From Bacteroidales bacterium (GTDB lineage Bacteria; Bacteroidota; Bacteroidia; Bacteroidales; UBA1715), in NCBI GenBank assembly GCA_027858745.1, contig JAQICB010000035.1, forward strand, positions 1-33,554: a DNA stretch of 33,554 nucleotides. The letters are read 5' to 3'. The notes under the pieces are model-generated. The model did no database searches, had not been told where the DNA came from, and saw nothing but the letters and a program-made list of their open reading frames with translations. Of the stretch, positions 8,287 through 17,244 are shown piece by piece (within the stretch, counting starts at the first letter, position 1; each line of letters begins with the position of its first letter). The translations under genes were made by a program, and so were the position numbers.

Positions 8287-8856
8287 ATGACAAAAATTGC
8301 AATTTTCGCTTCGGGTTCGGGAACTAACGCCGAAAATATAATAAACTCATTTTCAGGGACACCTCTCACAATAATATCTATTTTTTGTAATAAAAAAAAT
8401 GCCGGCATTATTGATCGTGCCAAAAGACTTTCTGTTCCCTGTCGTATATTTTCTCGCGAAGAATTTTACGATTCTAATGCAATTCTATCTGAATTAATAT
8501 CTCAACAGGTTGACTATATAATTTTAGCAGGCTTTTTATGGAAAATTCCGGAATCACTAATTAAGGCATTTCCCAACAAAATAATCAACATTCACCCGGC
8601 ACTCTTACCAAACTATGGTGGAAAAGGAATGTATGGGTCTTTTGTACACGAAGCTGTTATTACCAACAAAGAAAAAGAAAGTGGTATTACTATTCATCTG
8701 GTTGACGAAAAATACGATAATGGTACAATTATTTTCCAAGCACGTTGTCAAATTAACCCTGACGATACGCCGGAGTCTTTGGCAGCAAAAGTTCATGAGC
8801 TTGAATACATGCATCTTCCCTCTGTAATTCGGAAATATATTGAAAAGGGGAAATAA
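8287..8856 (+). CDS. purN: Phosphoribosylglycinamide formyltransferase 1
   Basis: The 189-residue enzyme transfers a formyl group from 10-formyl-tetrahydrofolate to GAR, the third step of purine synthesis. Visible motifs are the nucleotide-site loop ASGSGTN (8-14), the catalytic NIHPALLP (101-108: Asn101, His103) and 'ESGITIHLVDEKYDNG' (131-146), which includes the catalytic Asp. Length is normal for PurN. It ends only 3 bases before the stop of the converging GH65 gene, so the two transcripts must overlap at their 3' ends. Its position next to acpP-fabF-rnc is a recurring Bacteroidota arrangement. Confidence 0.96.
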   Translation: MTKIAIFASGSGTNAENIINSFSGTPLTIISIFCNKKNAGIIDRAKRLSVPCRIFSREEFYDSNAILSELISQQVDYIILAGFLWKIPESLIKAFPNKIINIHPALLPNYGGKGMYGSFVHEAVITNKEKESGITIHLVDEKYDNGTIIFQARCQINPDDTPESLAAKVHELEYMHLPSVIRKYIEKGK

Positions 8857-8859
8857 TCC

Positions 8860-11175
8860 CTACAACTCTATCTCTATTTGTTCACCTTTGTTTAAAACAT
8901 ACTCGGCTTCTCCTACCACAATATATTGTTTTGAACCTTTTTCGGATAAAACACTCATGAAGTTTTCGGTAACAGAAATATGCAATACCGTACCGCGAAA
9001 CAAGACATTAAAAGAATATGATTTCCACGCTTGAGGCATCAAGGGATTAAAAATCAATTTCCCCGACACAACTCTCATCCCTGCAAAACCCTGAACCAAA
9101 GCCAGCCACGAGCCTGCCATACTCGTAATATGCAGGCCTTCATGAGCTTCTTTATTGTAATCATCTAAATCCAAACGAGCAGTACGCACATACAGTTCGT
9201 ATGCTTTTTCAAGATTTTTAAGTTTCGATGCGACTACTGAGTGAACAGATGGTGACAAAGATGATTCGTGCACACAGCGTACTTCATAAAAATCGAAGTT
9301 TTTCTGAATTATTTCGTCTTCAAAATTATGCTCAAACATAAACAGTCCTTGAACAACGTCGGCTTGTTTAATGAAACATGAACGCAAAATCCTGTCCCAG
9401 GACCAATGCTGATTTATAGGTCGCTCCTGTGGTAATAATTCATCTGCGACCCGCATTTCTTTATCGAAATATCCTTCTTGTTGGAGAAAAATCCCGTATT
9501 GATTATCATACGGAATAAACATATTTTTAATAATGTCTGTCCACCGAATAACCTCAACAACCTCATCGAATCCTATTTTTTGAGATAATTGTGTATATAC
9601 TTCAGGACGAATTCGTTTTACCCACGAAATAGTATCTAAAGTATATTGCAAACACCAGCGTGCAAAATAATTGGTATACCAGTTATTGTTCACATTATTT
9701 TCATATTCATTCGGACCGGTCACTCCGAGCATCACATACTTCTTTTTTACTATAGAAAAATTCACTCGTTGAGACCAAAATCGGGCAATAGCAATAAGAA
9801 CTTCGAGACCATATTCAATAATATAACCCTTATCGTCGGTGTACTGCACATAATTATATATCGCATAAGCAATAGCTCCGTTTCGATGAATTTCTTCGAA
9901 GGTTATTTCCCATTCATTATGACATTCTTCCCCGGTCATGGTAACCATAGGATATAACGCTGCTCCATTGGTAAATCCTAACTTTTGGGCATTTTCTATT
10001 GCTTGAGGCAATTGGTTGTATCGATACACAAGGAGATTTTTTGCCACCTCTTCGGGTGCCGTTGCAAGATAAAAAGGCAGACAAAACGCTTCCGTATCCC
10101 AATAGGTAGCACCACCATACTTTTCGCCGGTAAAACCTTTGGGACCGATATTTAATCTACTGTCGATTCCGGTATATGTTTGCTGCAACTGAAATATTGA
10201 AAAGCGAATACCCTGCTGTGCAGCCACATCACCTTCAATAATTATATCACTGAGCTCCCATTTTTTCAACCAGGCTTGTGAATGAGCAGAACGCACATCA
10301 TCAAATGATTGCTTATGAATTTTTTGGAGATTGTCAATTGCTGCTTGTTGTAAATCATGCTCTTCATAATTTAACGAAGACACTTGTGAAGCTTTTTTTT
10401 CTATAATCATTTCTTCGCCTTGCGAAACGGAAACGATAAATTTTTCTGCTATTTTTTGTAAAGAAGTCTCAAAAGAAGACTGCTTAAACTCTCCTGCAGA
10501 ACCTACACGAACATTATTACACATAGCAGTTGCTAAGGTAAAAACAGGGACATTATAAGGGTTCGATTTTGTTCGGTCAACCAGTACGGCGTACCTATCT
10601 TTTTGATACGAAGAAATTGGTTCCCAAAACTGTTCATCATAATTGGAATCTGCATTTCGGACATCAGAATTTATACAAGAAGAAACAGCTATTTCCACAT
10701 CTTTATTACAGGGGGTAATAGAATATTGAATTGCCCCTATTTCAGTATCAACAATACTTACAAAACGTTGTGTTTTCACTTTCAGTTCAACGCCATTATG
10801 CATGTGCACATGAAAACTGCGCTTGAGAATTCCATGATGCATATCAAGCGTTCGGGTAAAATCGAGCACCTTAGCTTTAGCAAGATCTAATTCTTCTCCA
10901 TTAACCGATATATATATACGTATCCATGTTGGTGCATTTAATACTTTTGCGAAATAATCAGGATATCCGTTTTTCCACCACCCAACACGCGTTTTATCGG
11001 GAAAGAACACGCCGCCAATATAATTTCCATGCAAGGTTTTTCCGGAATACTGTTCTTCGAAATTAGCACGCTGCCCCATATGGCCATTGCCTATACTACA
11101 CACACTTTCGGCTATTTCGTTTTGTTCTGCATCAAAACCTTGTTCTATAATACACCACTCATCTTTACCAAACAT
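8860..11175 (-). CDS. Glycoside hydrolase family 65 disaccharide phosphorylase (maltose phosphorylase-like)
   Basis: GH65 enzymes split alpha-linked disaccharides (maltose, trehalose, kojibiose and others) with phosphate to give beta-glucose 1-phosphate and glucose. The protein (771 residues from the ATG) shows the N-terminal beta-sandwich, 'ESVCSIGNGHMGQR' (about 23-36), the catalytic-barrel motif 'YGGATYWDTEAF' (about 353-364) and 'VTGPNEYENNVNNNWYTN', which carries the general acid Glu near residue 490. There is no signal peptide, so it acts in the cytoplasm. The longest frame begins with TTG at 11184, but that codon lies inside a -7-like box (TAAATTTG, 11182-11189); the ATG at 11175 is the better start. 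Maltose phosphorylase is the likeliest activity, but specificity is uncertain and no beta-phosphoglucomutase gene is nearby. Confidence 0.88.
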   Translation of the reverse strand: MFGKDEWCIIEQGFDAEQNEIAESVCSIGNGHMGQRANFEEQYSGKTLHGNYIGGVFFPDKTRVGWWKNGYPDYFAKVLNAPTWIRIYISVNGEELDLAKAKVLDFTRTLDMHHGILKRSFHVHMHNGVELKVKTQRFVSIVDTEIGAIQYSITPCNKDVEIAVSSCINSDVRNADSNYDEQFWEPISSYQKDRYAVLVDRTKSNPYNVPVFTLATAMCNNVRVGSAGEFKQSSFETSLQKIAEKFIVSVSQGEEMIIEKKASQVSSLNYEEHDLQQAAIDNLQKIHKQSFDDVRSAHSQAWLKKWELSDIIIEGDVAAQQGIRFSIFQLQQTYTGIDSRLNIGPKGFTGEKYGGATYWDTEAFCLPFYLATAPEEVAKNLLVYRYNQLPQAIENAQKLGFTNGAALYPMVTMTGEECHNEWEITFEEIHRNGAIAYAIYNYVQYTDDKGYIIEYGLEVLIAIARFWSQRVNFSIVKKKYVMLGVTGPNEYENNVNNNWYTNYFARWCLQYTLDTISWVKRIRPEVYTQLSQKIGFDEVVEVIRWTDIIKNMFIPYDNQYGIFLQQEGYFDKEMRVADELLPQERPINQHWSWDRILRSCFIKQADVVQGLFMFEHNFEDEIIQKNFDFYEVRCVHESSLSPSVHSVVASKLKNLEKAYELYVRTARLDLDDYNKEAHEGLHITSMAGSWLALVQGFAGMRVVSGKLIFNPLMPQAWKSYSFNVLFRGTVLHISVTENFMSVLSEKGSKQYIVVGEAEYVLNKGEQIEIEL

Positions 11176-11181
11176 AGTACA

Positions 11182-11214
11182 CAAATTTATTTTAAAAGTG
11201 CAAAATACTATAAA
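11182..11214 (-). promoter_or_regulatory. Candidate promoter for GH65 gene, start-codon proximal
   Basis: TAAATTTG (11182-11189, minus strand) is an exact -7 match; a TTTA at 11211-11214 sits 21 bases upstream. Only six bases separate the box from the ATG at 11175, so the mRNA would start at or next to the start codon, i.e. be leaderless or nearly so. Confidence 0.45.
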
Positions 11215-11332
11215 TTACAGATTGTTGCTGTTTAGATGACTATTTTTTTAAAAATTGTTGAAGGTAGTTTCAGTGGAAAAGCCAAATTTTTGACTAATAT
11301 TCTCAGCTTTTCTTTGAATTTTGAATAGTTGA

Positions 11333-11459
11333 AAAAGAGAACACGGTAGTTACCACAACTTACGCTACACTAAAACGCGCAATTGGAAAGATGGAGCTGT
11401 TTTGCATAAATATAACGTACCTGCAACATATAACATTTTCTTGCAAAAAATAATTAAAG
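11333..11459 (+). pseudogene. Possible gene remnant (thioredoxin-fold-like fragment)
   Basis: After a stop at 11330-11332 this frame reads open into the next gene without an ATG and gives protein-like sequence: REHGSYHNLRYT, then NWKDGAVLHKYNVPATYNIF. The 'KYNV..PAT' pattern recalls the region around the cis-proline of TlpA/AhpC-type thioredoxins (YNV..IPATFLI), with about three residues missing. No active-site CxxC or upstream half is present, so it would be a broken 3' fragment. The codons look more coding-like than the surrounding AT-rich spacer, but the stretch is short and chance cannot be excluded. Confidence 0.25.
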
Positions 11460-11470
11460 ATGTACATTTG
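11440..11470 (+). promoter_or_regulatory. Candidate promoter for the PAP2 phosphatase gene
   Basis: CTTG (11440-11443), a 19-base spacer and TACATTTG (11463-11470, exact -7 match). The box lies just after the upstream ATG at 11460 and four bases before the ATG at 11475, so transcription would begin at about 11475. This supports the second ATG and suggests a leaderless mRNA. Confidence 0.5.
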
Positions 11471-11474
11471 CAGT

Positions 11475-12287
11475 ATGATACGTTCATATTTATTTTTACT
11501 GCTTATCTGGGCTCACAATCTATCTGCACAAGAGTGTCCATATTCTTTTTCCAAACACAAAGAATTAATTACATATAGTGCCTTAACTGTAGGATTTGCA
11601 ACACAAATAGCAACAAAACCAAACAAGGTACTGTATTCCGATACAGAAATACAGAATCTTGAGATGTCACAGCTTCCGAACATTGACAAAAAATATTATC
11701 AAGATTTTTCGCACAAACATGCACTAATAAGTGACTATGCAGTGGGGGCAAGTATTTTTACCGCTATTGGCATACAAGCATTCAGTGTATTTGCTCACTC
11801 ACAGGATGCAGAATCTTTTTACTCTCACTTTTTTCCGGTAGCAAACATTTGGCTCCAAACAAACCTTGCGACATACATTGGAACTAATATTGCAAAAAAT
11901 GCCGCTTCTCGTCCGCGACCCTATGTATACAGCACAAACATATCACTTGAAGAAAAAAAAAAGCCGGACGCCTATAAATCATTTTTTTCGCAACACACTT
12001 CCTTTGCAGCAGCAAACACTTTTTTAGCTGCTCATGTTGTTACACACTACTACAATCAAAAATGGATACACTATTCAGCATGGTCATTGGCGGCAGTATT
12101 ACCTGCATATGTGGGCTACGAAAGAGTTATGGCGGGAAAACATTTTCCAACAGACGTTATTGCCGGTTATATATGGGGTACTGCGTGCGGATTATTAATT
12201 CCACAACTTCATACAAAAAAAGGCAAGGCAGATATTAGTTTTACCGCAATACATCCATCTGCACTATCGGTACACATGCAATGGTAA
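11475..12287 (+). CDS. Secreted PAP2-superfamily phosphatase
   Basis: The 270-residue protein (from the ATG at 11475) starts with a signal peptide (MIRSYLFLLLIWAHNLSAQ). It carries the three PAP2 phosphatase motifs: KX6RP as KNAASRPRP (about 11893-11919), the PSGH-like SQHTSFAA (about 11986-12009), and RX5-6HX3D as 'ERVMAGKHFPTD' (about 12120-12155, His at 12141 and Asp at 12153). Hydrophobic segments follow, as in membrane-associated type 2 phosphatidic acid phosphatases. Likely substrates are lipid phosphates such as undecaprenyl pyrophosphate or LPS phosphates at the cell envelope; which one is unknown. The longer frame starting at 11460 is rejected because a promoter-like box overlaps it and the signal peptide starts at the second Met. 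Confidence 0.85.
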   Translation: MIRSYLFLLLIWAHNLSAQECPYSFSKHKELITYSALTVGFATQIATKPNKVLYSDTEIQNLEMSQLPNIDKKYYQDFSHKHALISDYAVGASIFTAIGIQAFSVFAHSQDAESFYSHFFPVANIWLQTNLATYIGTNIAKNAASRPRPYVYSTNISLEEKKKPDAYKSFFSQHTSFAAANTFLAAHVVTHYYNQKWIHYSAWSLAAVLPAYVGYERVMAGKHFPTDVIAGYIWGTACGLLIPQLHTKKGKADISFTAIHPSALSVHMQW

Positions 12288-12401
12288 TAACCGGAGTTCA
12301 CCATAAATTATTAACCTGAATTTGGTATATTTTTTTACGCGTTCAACTGAAAACTTTCTCTTTCTATCAACAAGTTTTTGACTTAATTCACAATCTCCTC
12401 C

Positions 12402-15400
12402 TTAGCGCAAGAGCGTAATATAACCTTTGACAAATTCCTCTTTATTTTCGGAGCTAATATATTTTATAGTATAAGAATACGTATCAGCCTTTTGTGGTTC
12501 ACCTTTGAACCTGCCATCCCAACCTGCATCAATATTCTTTGACATAAACACCATTTGCCCCCATCTGTTGTAAATTCGTACCTCAAGAAACTCTTTAACA
12601 CCCCATCCTCGTACAAAAGCAAAATCATTGGAACCGTCAGAATTTGGTGTAAACGCTTGTGGCATTCGAGCCTTTGAATCAGTTACAATTTCGAAACGTA
12701 TTGTGCGTTCTTCGGTAAAACACCCTAATACATCTGACATATAGACCGTATACTCCAATTCTCCTGGGAAGTCTAAACAATTCGGGTAGCCTGCTTTTCC
12801 ACATTCCAAATCGACATCAGGACTAGCACAATCATCGCAACTCAAATAGTTAGCCGGAGTCCATGAATAAATAATTCCGGTAATCTCATCATTATTAAGA
12901 TTATACTTTTCTCCCGCAACCAATTTCGATGTTATTTCACTCGTAAATCGTAAGGAATCGGCACTAAAATAATATAAAAGCAAAGAATCAGGTGCTCCTA
13001 TATATGCCGCATGTTGCTGAACATACATAAAAAGACTATCTGTGCTTTCACAATCGTACTGGCTAACCAAATCTGCATTAAGATACATTGATTGAGGAAC
13101 CGTAACCGTTGTTTTTGAATTTGTTGGATTTGCAAACAACTGAGACGGTCGCCATGAAATAGCCGAAAAATCACCAAGAGCTTCTATCGAAACGGTTTCA
13201 CCTACACATATTGCCGTATCGGTAATATATTCAACTACCGGTAAAGGATATGTGTAAATCGGCTTTGCTTTCGTATGATCACACACACTTGCTTCCATAG
13301 AGAGCGATACATTATATATAGAATCCACCGTCATAAACGAATGAGTCGGATTTTCTTCCATAGAGGTAGTTCCATCACCAAAATCCCAAGTATAATTATT
13401 TTGATTTAATCCTACCGACTTATTTACAAAGCTCACTTCGTATGGAGCACAACCGATAGTGTCTATATCAAACTCGCCACGGTCAAAATCGGCCATAACA
13501 GGATACAAGGCAATTTCCTTACTTATATCCTGCGTTTTACAACCAGGAGCCTCAACAATAAACTGCACCTTATACGAATTATTCACATTATCAGGCAAGG
13601 CATCATATGCATGAGTTAAATCATCAAAACCCGAGCTTACCCGCGTTCCGTCACCAAACTCAAAATAATGGTTATATGCATCAATATTTTGCGTGTTAAA
13701 TAAATCAAACGAAATTTCTTCTCCAATACACACTTGATCCTTGTCGACACTAAAATCGGCAGTATATCCCGGAACATCAATAATCATTTGCGTTGTATCT
13801 TCTTCGCAGCCATAGTATGAAGTTGTTGTTTTCAAAAACAATTTTTGTTCACCAAATTCATCAAAAAACAAGACACTTAAATTTGGTCTGTTTCCAATAT
13901 AAATAGAATCGCCATTTTCCTCTTTCCACCAATCAACAGTTTCATATCTCGTTTTGTACCAAGTTTCATTAAGGTCAATCACAAATTTTTGTCCCGGCTC
14001 TTTACACTCATCCATTGAGCGAATAGAAATACGAGAGGCTACATCCTTCACCTCAACTTCTCCATCAGAACTTGCCACACACACATGTCCTTCCGGACTG
14101 GTTGAATATGCCGTGAAATCAATTAAAAACGTCCCCCCCATTGATTCATAAATGTACTTATGGCGAACCGTATCATCAAGAGACACATCATCTGTTGTAC
14201 CATCACCAAAATCCCACAACAAGCTATCTATATTATTATCATAATTCGGGTCATCCGTATCACGTACAAGAAGTACATTATGATTAAGACATAACTTAGG
14301 ATTTGCAACAACAAATTGCGAATTAGGTACAACCGGTTTAATATAATTTGATGCTCGATAATACGACTCACAGCCCAAAATATCGGTTACCCTAAGACTT
14401 GGAGAAGTTAAGCCTTTTGCAGCATACTCAGTTTGAACTATAGAATCATTACCCGTAACAGTTTGCCCGTTACCAAAATCCCACTCTCTGCTCACAATAG
14501 TTGTATCAGAAAGCGTTGTGTCGACAAATTCAGATTCAAATGGCAAACAATCAGACACTATATCGGCAAAAAAAGCAGCCTGTGGTTGGTACACCTTAAC
14601 AGGAATTGTTGTTTCGGCACGACAGCCATAAATATCATAGCCCACAACCGTCACCCGACGAATATCGAGTGAATTAAAATGATAAAAAATTGAATCTTGT
14701 TCAATGCTTATCTCAATTTCTTCAGGATTATCAGGATGAATCCAAAAAGCTTCACTAACATCATGCGAATTAGGGCGTTGTTCAAACACCGCAATATCAT
14801 TTAAACATACCGTTGTATCTTGAAGTGTGTATGCCGGCTCAATATCGGTAACTCGAGTATCGACAGATACCGAATCATAACAACCATCCTCGGCATTATA
14901 TGCAATTACTTGAATCATATATCGCCCTCTACCCAAAGTATCGTGATCAAAATTTATATCGAGTGTTTTTACATTTCTCGCAATTTTTTTCTTACCTACC
15001 ACCTGACTATTAACAACATTTCCAATATACCAGTCATAATAATTACCCGGTTTTATCGTATCAACATTCACCGTTTTTGTCAATTCATAAGAATAATTAT
15101 AATTATCATCACAATCTTTCAATGACTGCTTTAATTCGAGTATTGGTCCTTGCACTAGAATTTCGGTTGGTCTGGTTTTATCGTCAGTTGAATCCACAAA
15201 ATTATCGGAACAGCCATGGTCGGAAAGGTGAAAATAGACTTTGTGAGGACCCACCGTGTCACGGATTTGCGGATCAAAATCACCGGGAGGCTTTTTTAGA
15301 GCAATTGCAGGAGGATACACAAGTGGCTGGTCAGGATAAAACGTTACTATAAGAGTATCATATATAGAATTATAGCGATACTCAACCGCATCATCAGATT

Positions 15401-17144
15401 CAAATAAAGTTATGAGGCTTGAACTCGCACATAATACGGTATCAGGAAAAATCAAATCTGCACCAACCGAATCACCAACAACCACCAACTCACGAGTAGC
15501 CGGAGATAAAGGCATAATATCCTGCGTTATATCAGTAAACACACAGCCCTTTTGGGTTGTAATAGTTACCCGTGCCGGATATTCACCACGAGCGGTAAAT
15601 TCATGGATTGGGGGGTCAGGATTGGTAACATCAACCGTACCGTCATTATCCAAATCCCATTCCACCAAGGAGATTGGGTCATGTCCAATAGCAGAATAAT
15701 TAAAAAGCGTATCAAAACTCACCGTATAGGGAGCACAGCCACTTATTTGCGATGTGGGAAAAATCTTAAGAGTATGTGATGCTATTTCCACATTATCTTC
15801 CTTCGAAACAGATGCTTCGCAACCATTAGGAGATACCGCATGAAGCGAATCCGAGAAAAACCCGGGAGCTAAATATTCAACCGAAACAGACTGTCCACTT
15901 TGCGTACCATTATAAAAATCCCAATCGAACTCAGTTCCCGAAAGATTACTTTGTGCAACATAATTCACCGTTACCGGATCTTCACAAAAGAAAACAGCGG
16001 TAGGCTCATAAGAAATTTGCAGTTCCTCTTCCACCTCAAACACTTGCACAACAGAATCCATACATACACCATTAGATGTACGCAATTTTATTTGATATAA
16101 ACCACCGGTTAAAATATCTTCAGAAAACGACGAACCGGTATTATCATACGAACCATCATTTCCAAAATCCCACTCATACAAAATCGTTGGAGGTAATGAG
16201 GGTGTAACATCTGCCGTAAAATTGATTGTCCCGATACAGGCTTTATTTCCATCAATAGATTTGAGTCCATCGTTAATGACAATTGACGGGTTATAATCAA
16301 TTAAGCGAATCGGACGACTTGAAGTAGACACACAACCATGAGGGGAGGTTGCTGATAATTGAGCATAATACTCACCATAACCGTTATATGCATGAGTAGG
16401 GTCAGTATCTGTAGAAGTACTTCCGTCACCAAAATCCCATTCAAAAGACACATCATCAGGAGTTGTAACATTATTAAAATTTACCGTTAAAGACGGTTCA
16501 CAAATTTGAGAATTATCCGGAATAAAGTTAGTCATAGGAAAATCATCAAATACCGAAACCTCAATTTCCGAACGCTCGCGGTTTATACATCCGTTTGTAT
16601 CTGTGACGGTAACAAAAATTGTAAAATCACTCGCATAAAAAAAAGAATGAGCCGGAATAGATTCACCATAATAACTTGTACCGTCCGAAATCACCCATTT
16701 CCAAGAATCAATTGGTGCATCAGAATCAACCTGATCGACAGAAAATTGCACCGGACTATACACACAAGCCTCTTGTTTGTCACTTTGAATAGTTACCTGT
16801 GGATCTCGAAATACCGTTATATAATCAGTTTTTGAAACCGTTTCTACCAAATTTTGGTTATCATCATACACCCTCATTGTCACCGTATAGTTCCCCGAAT
16901 TAATGTAGGTATTATCAACAACATCCGTTTGCGTTGAGAATTTTCCGGGTTCCACAATCCATTCATACGAATAATCGTATCTGTATGCAATATCAGTTTC
17001 ATTCAAAAACGTAATCTTAAGCGGACTACACCCCGAAACAAGATCGGAAGAAAAATTAAACTCGTGTGTTCCTTGCGAAAAACCGACCAAAGTAAATAAA
17101 CTACAAAGGATAAATTGTACAGAAATTAATAAAAAGCGACTCAT
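12402..17144 (-). CDS. Large PKD/Ig-repeat surface protein with T9SS type B sorting domain (SprB-like)
   Basis: About 1,580 residues from the ATG at 17144, where a signal peptide begins (MSRFLLISVQFILCSLFTLVGFSQ); the frame is open 37 codons further but without such a signal. The body holds some 12-14 PKD/Ig-like modules of about 80-100 residues, several with classic WDFGDG or close variants (for example EWDFGDGST, LLWDFGDGTT, YTWDFGDGTTS) and paired cysteines at module starts and ends. The last 90 residues ('FTPNSDGSNDFAF', 'VRIYNRWGQMVF', 'GWDGRFKGEPQKADTY', ending YITLLR) are a gliding-motility-type (type B) T9SS C-terminal domain. The protein is therefore exported by T9SS and held on the surface or released. 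The PorP/SprF gene, divergent at 17245, is its expected partner. Adhesin or gliding filament roles are inferred from family. Confidence 0.9.
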   Translation of the reverse strand: MSRFLLISVQFILCSLFTLVGFSQGTHEFNFSSDLVSGCSPLKITFLNETDIAYRYDYSYEWIVEPGKFSTQTDVVDNTYINSGNYTVTMRVYDDNQNLVETVSKTDYITVFRDPQVTIQSDKQEACVYSPVQFSVDQVDSDAPIDSWKWVISDGTSYYGESIPAHSFFYASDFTIFVTVTDTNGCINRERSEIEVSVFDDFPMTNFIPDNSQICEPSLTVNFNNVTTPDDVSFEWDFGDGSTSTDTDPTHAYNGYGEYYAQLSATSPHGCVSTSSRPIRLIDYNPSIVINDGLKSIDGNKACIGTINFTADVTPSLPPTILYEWDFGNDGSYDNTGSSFSEDILTGGLYQIKLRTSNGVCMDSVVQVFEVEEELQISYEPTAVFFCEDPVTVNYVAQSNLSGTEFDWDFYNGTQSGQSVSVEYLAPGFFSDSLHAVSPNGCEASVSKEDNVEIASHTLKIFPTSQISGCAPYTVSFDTLFNYSAIGHDPISLVEWDLDNDGTVDVTNPDPPIHEFTARGEYPARVTITTQKGCVFTDITQDIMPLSPATRELVVVGDSVGADLIFPDTVLCASSSLITLFESDDAVEYRYNSIYDTLIVTFYPDQPLVYPPAIALKKPPGDFDPQIRDTVGPHKVYFHLSDHGCSDNFVDSTDDKTRPTEILVQGPILELKQSLKDCDDNYNYSYELTKTVNVDTIKPGNYYDWYIGNVVNSQVVGKKKIARNVKTLDINFDHDTLGRGRYMIQVIAYNAEDGCYDSVSVDTRVTDIEPAYTLQDTTVCLNDIAVFEQRPNSHDVSEAFWIHPDNPEEIEISIEQDSIFYHFNSLDIRRVTVVGYDIYGCRAETTIPVKVYQPQAAFFADIVSDCLPFESEFVDTTLSDTTIVSREWDFGNGQTVTGNDSIVQTEYAAKGLTSPSLRVTDILGCESYYRASNYIKPVVPNSQFVVANPKLCLNHNVLLVRDTDDPNYDNNIDSLLWDFGDGTTDDVSLDDTVRHKYIYESMGGTFLIDFTAYSTSPEGHVCVASSDGEVEVKDVASRISIRSMDECKEPGQKFVIDLNETWYKTRYETVDWWKEENGDSIYIGNRPNLSVLFFDEFGEQKLFLKTTTSYYGCEEDTTQMIIDVPGYTADFSVDKDQVCIGEEISFDLFNTQNIDAYNHYFEFGDGTRVSSGFDDLTHAYDALPDNVNNSYKVQFIVEAPGCKTQDISKEIALYPVMADFDRGEFDIDTIGCAPYEVSFVNKSVGLNQNNYTWDFGDGTTSMEENPTHSFMTVDSIYNVSLSMEASVCDHTKAKPIYTYPLPVVEYITDTAICVGETVSIEALGDFSAISWRPSQLFANPTNSKTTVTVPQSMYLNADLVSQYDCESTDSLFMYVQQHAAYIGAPDSLLLYYFSADSLRFTSEITSKLVAGEKYNLNNDEITGIIYSWTPANYLSCDDCASPDVDLECGKAGYPNCLDFPGELEYTVYMSDVLGCFTEERTIRFEIVTDSKARMPQAFTPNSDGSNDFAFVRGWGVKEFLEVRIYNRWGQMVFMSKNIDAGWDGRFKGEPQKADTYSYTIKYISSENKEEFVKGYITLLR

Positions 17145-17244
17145 GAATATTGATTTTAGTTTGTGCAAATATAAATAAAAAAATTTACTGTATGTTGCAA
17201 CCAAAAATATTATATTTTTGTCATTGAATAAAAAAACTTTTTCA
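17145..17244. promoter_or_regulatory. Divergent promoter region between adhesin and PorP operon
   Basis: Both directions have a -7-like box within 100 bases. Minus strand: TATATTTG (17166-17173), start near 17161, leader about 17 bases. Plus strand: TATTTTTG (17213-17220), start near 17225, leader about 20 bases. Upstream boxes are weak on both sides. TCATTGAA (17221-17228) and TTCAATGA (17241-17248) form an 8-base perfect stem that includes the PorP ATG (17245-17247). Confidence 0.6.

Noticed and set aside
14433-16835. Several plus-strand frames opposite the PKD adhesin
   Set aside because: The minus-strand frame carries strong PKD and T9SS motifs throughout; the opposite frames have none.
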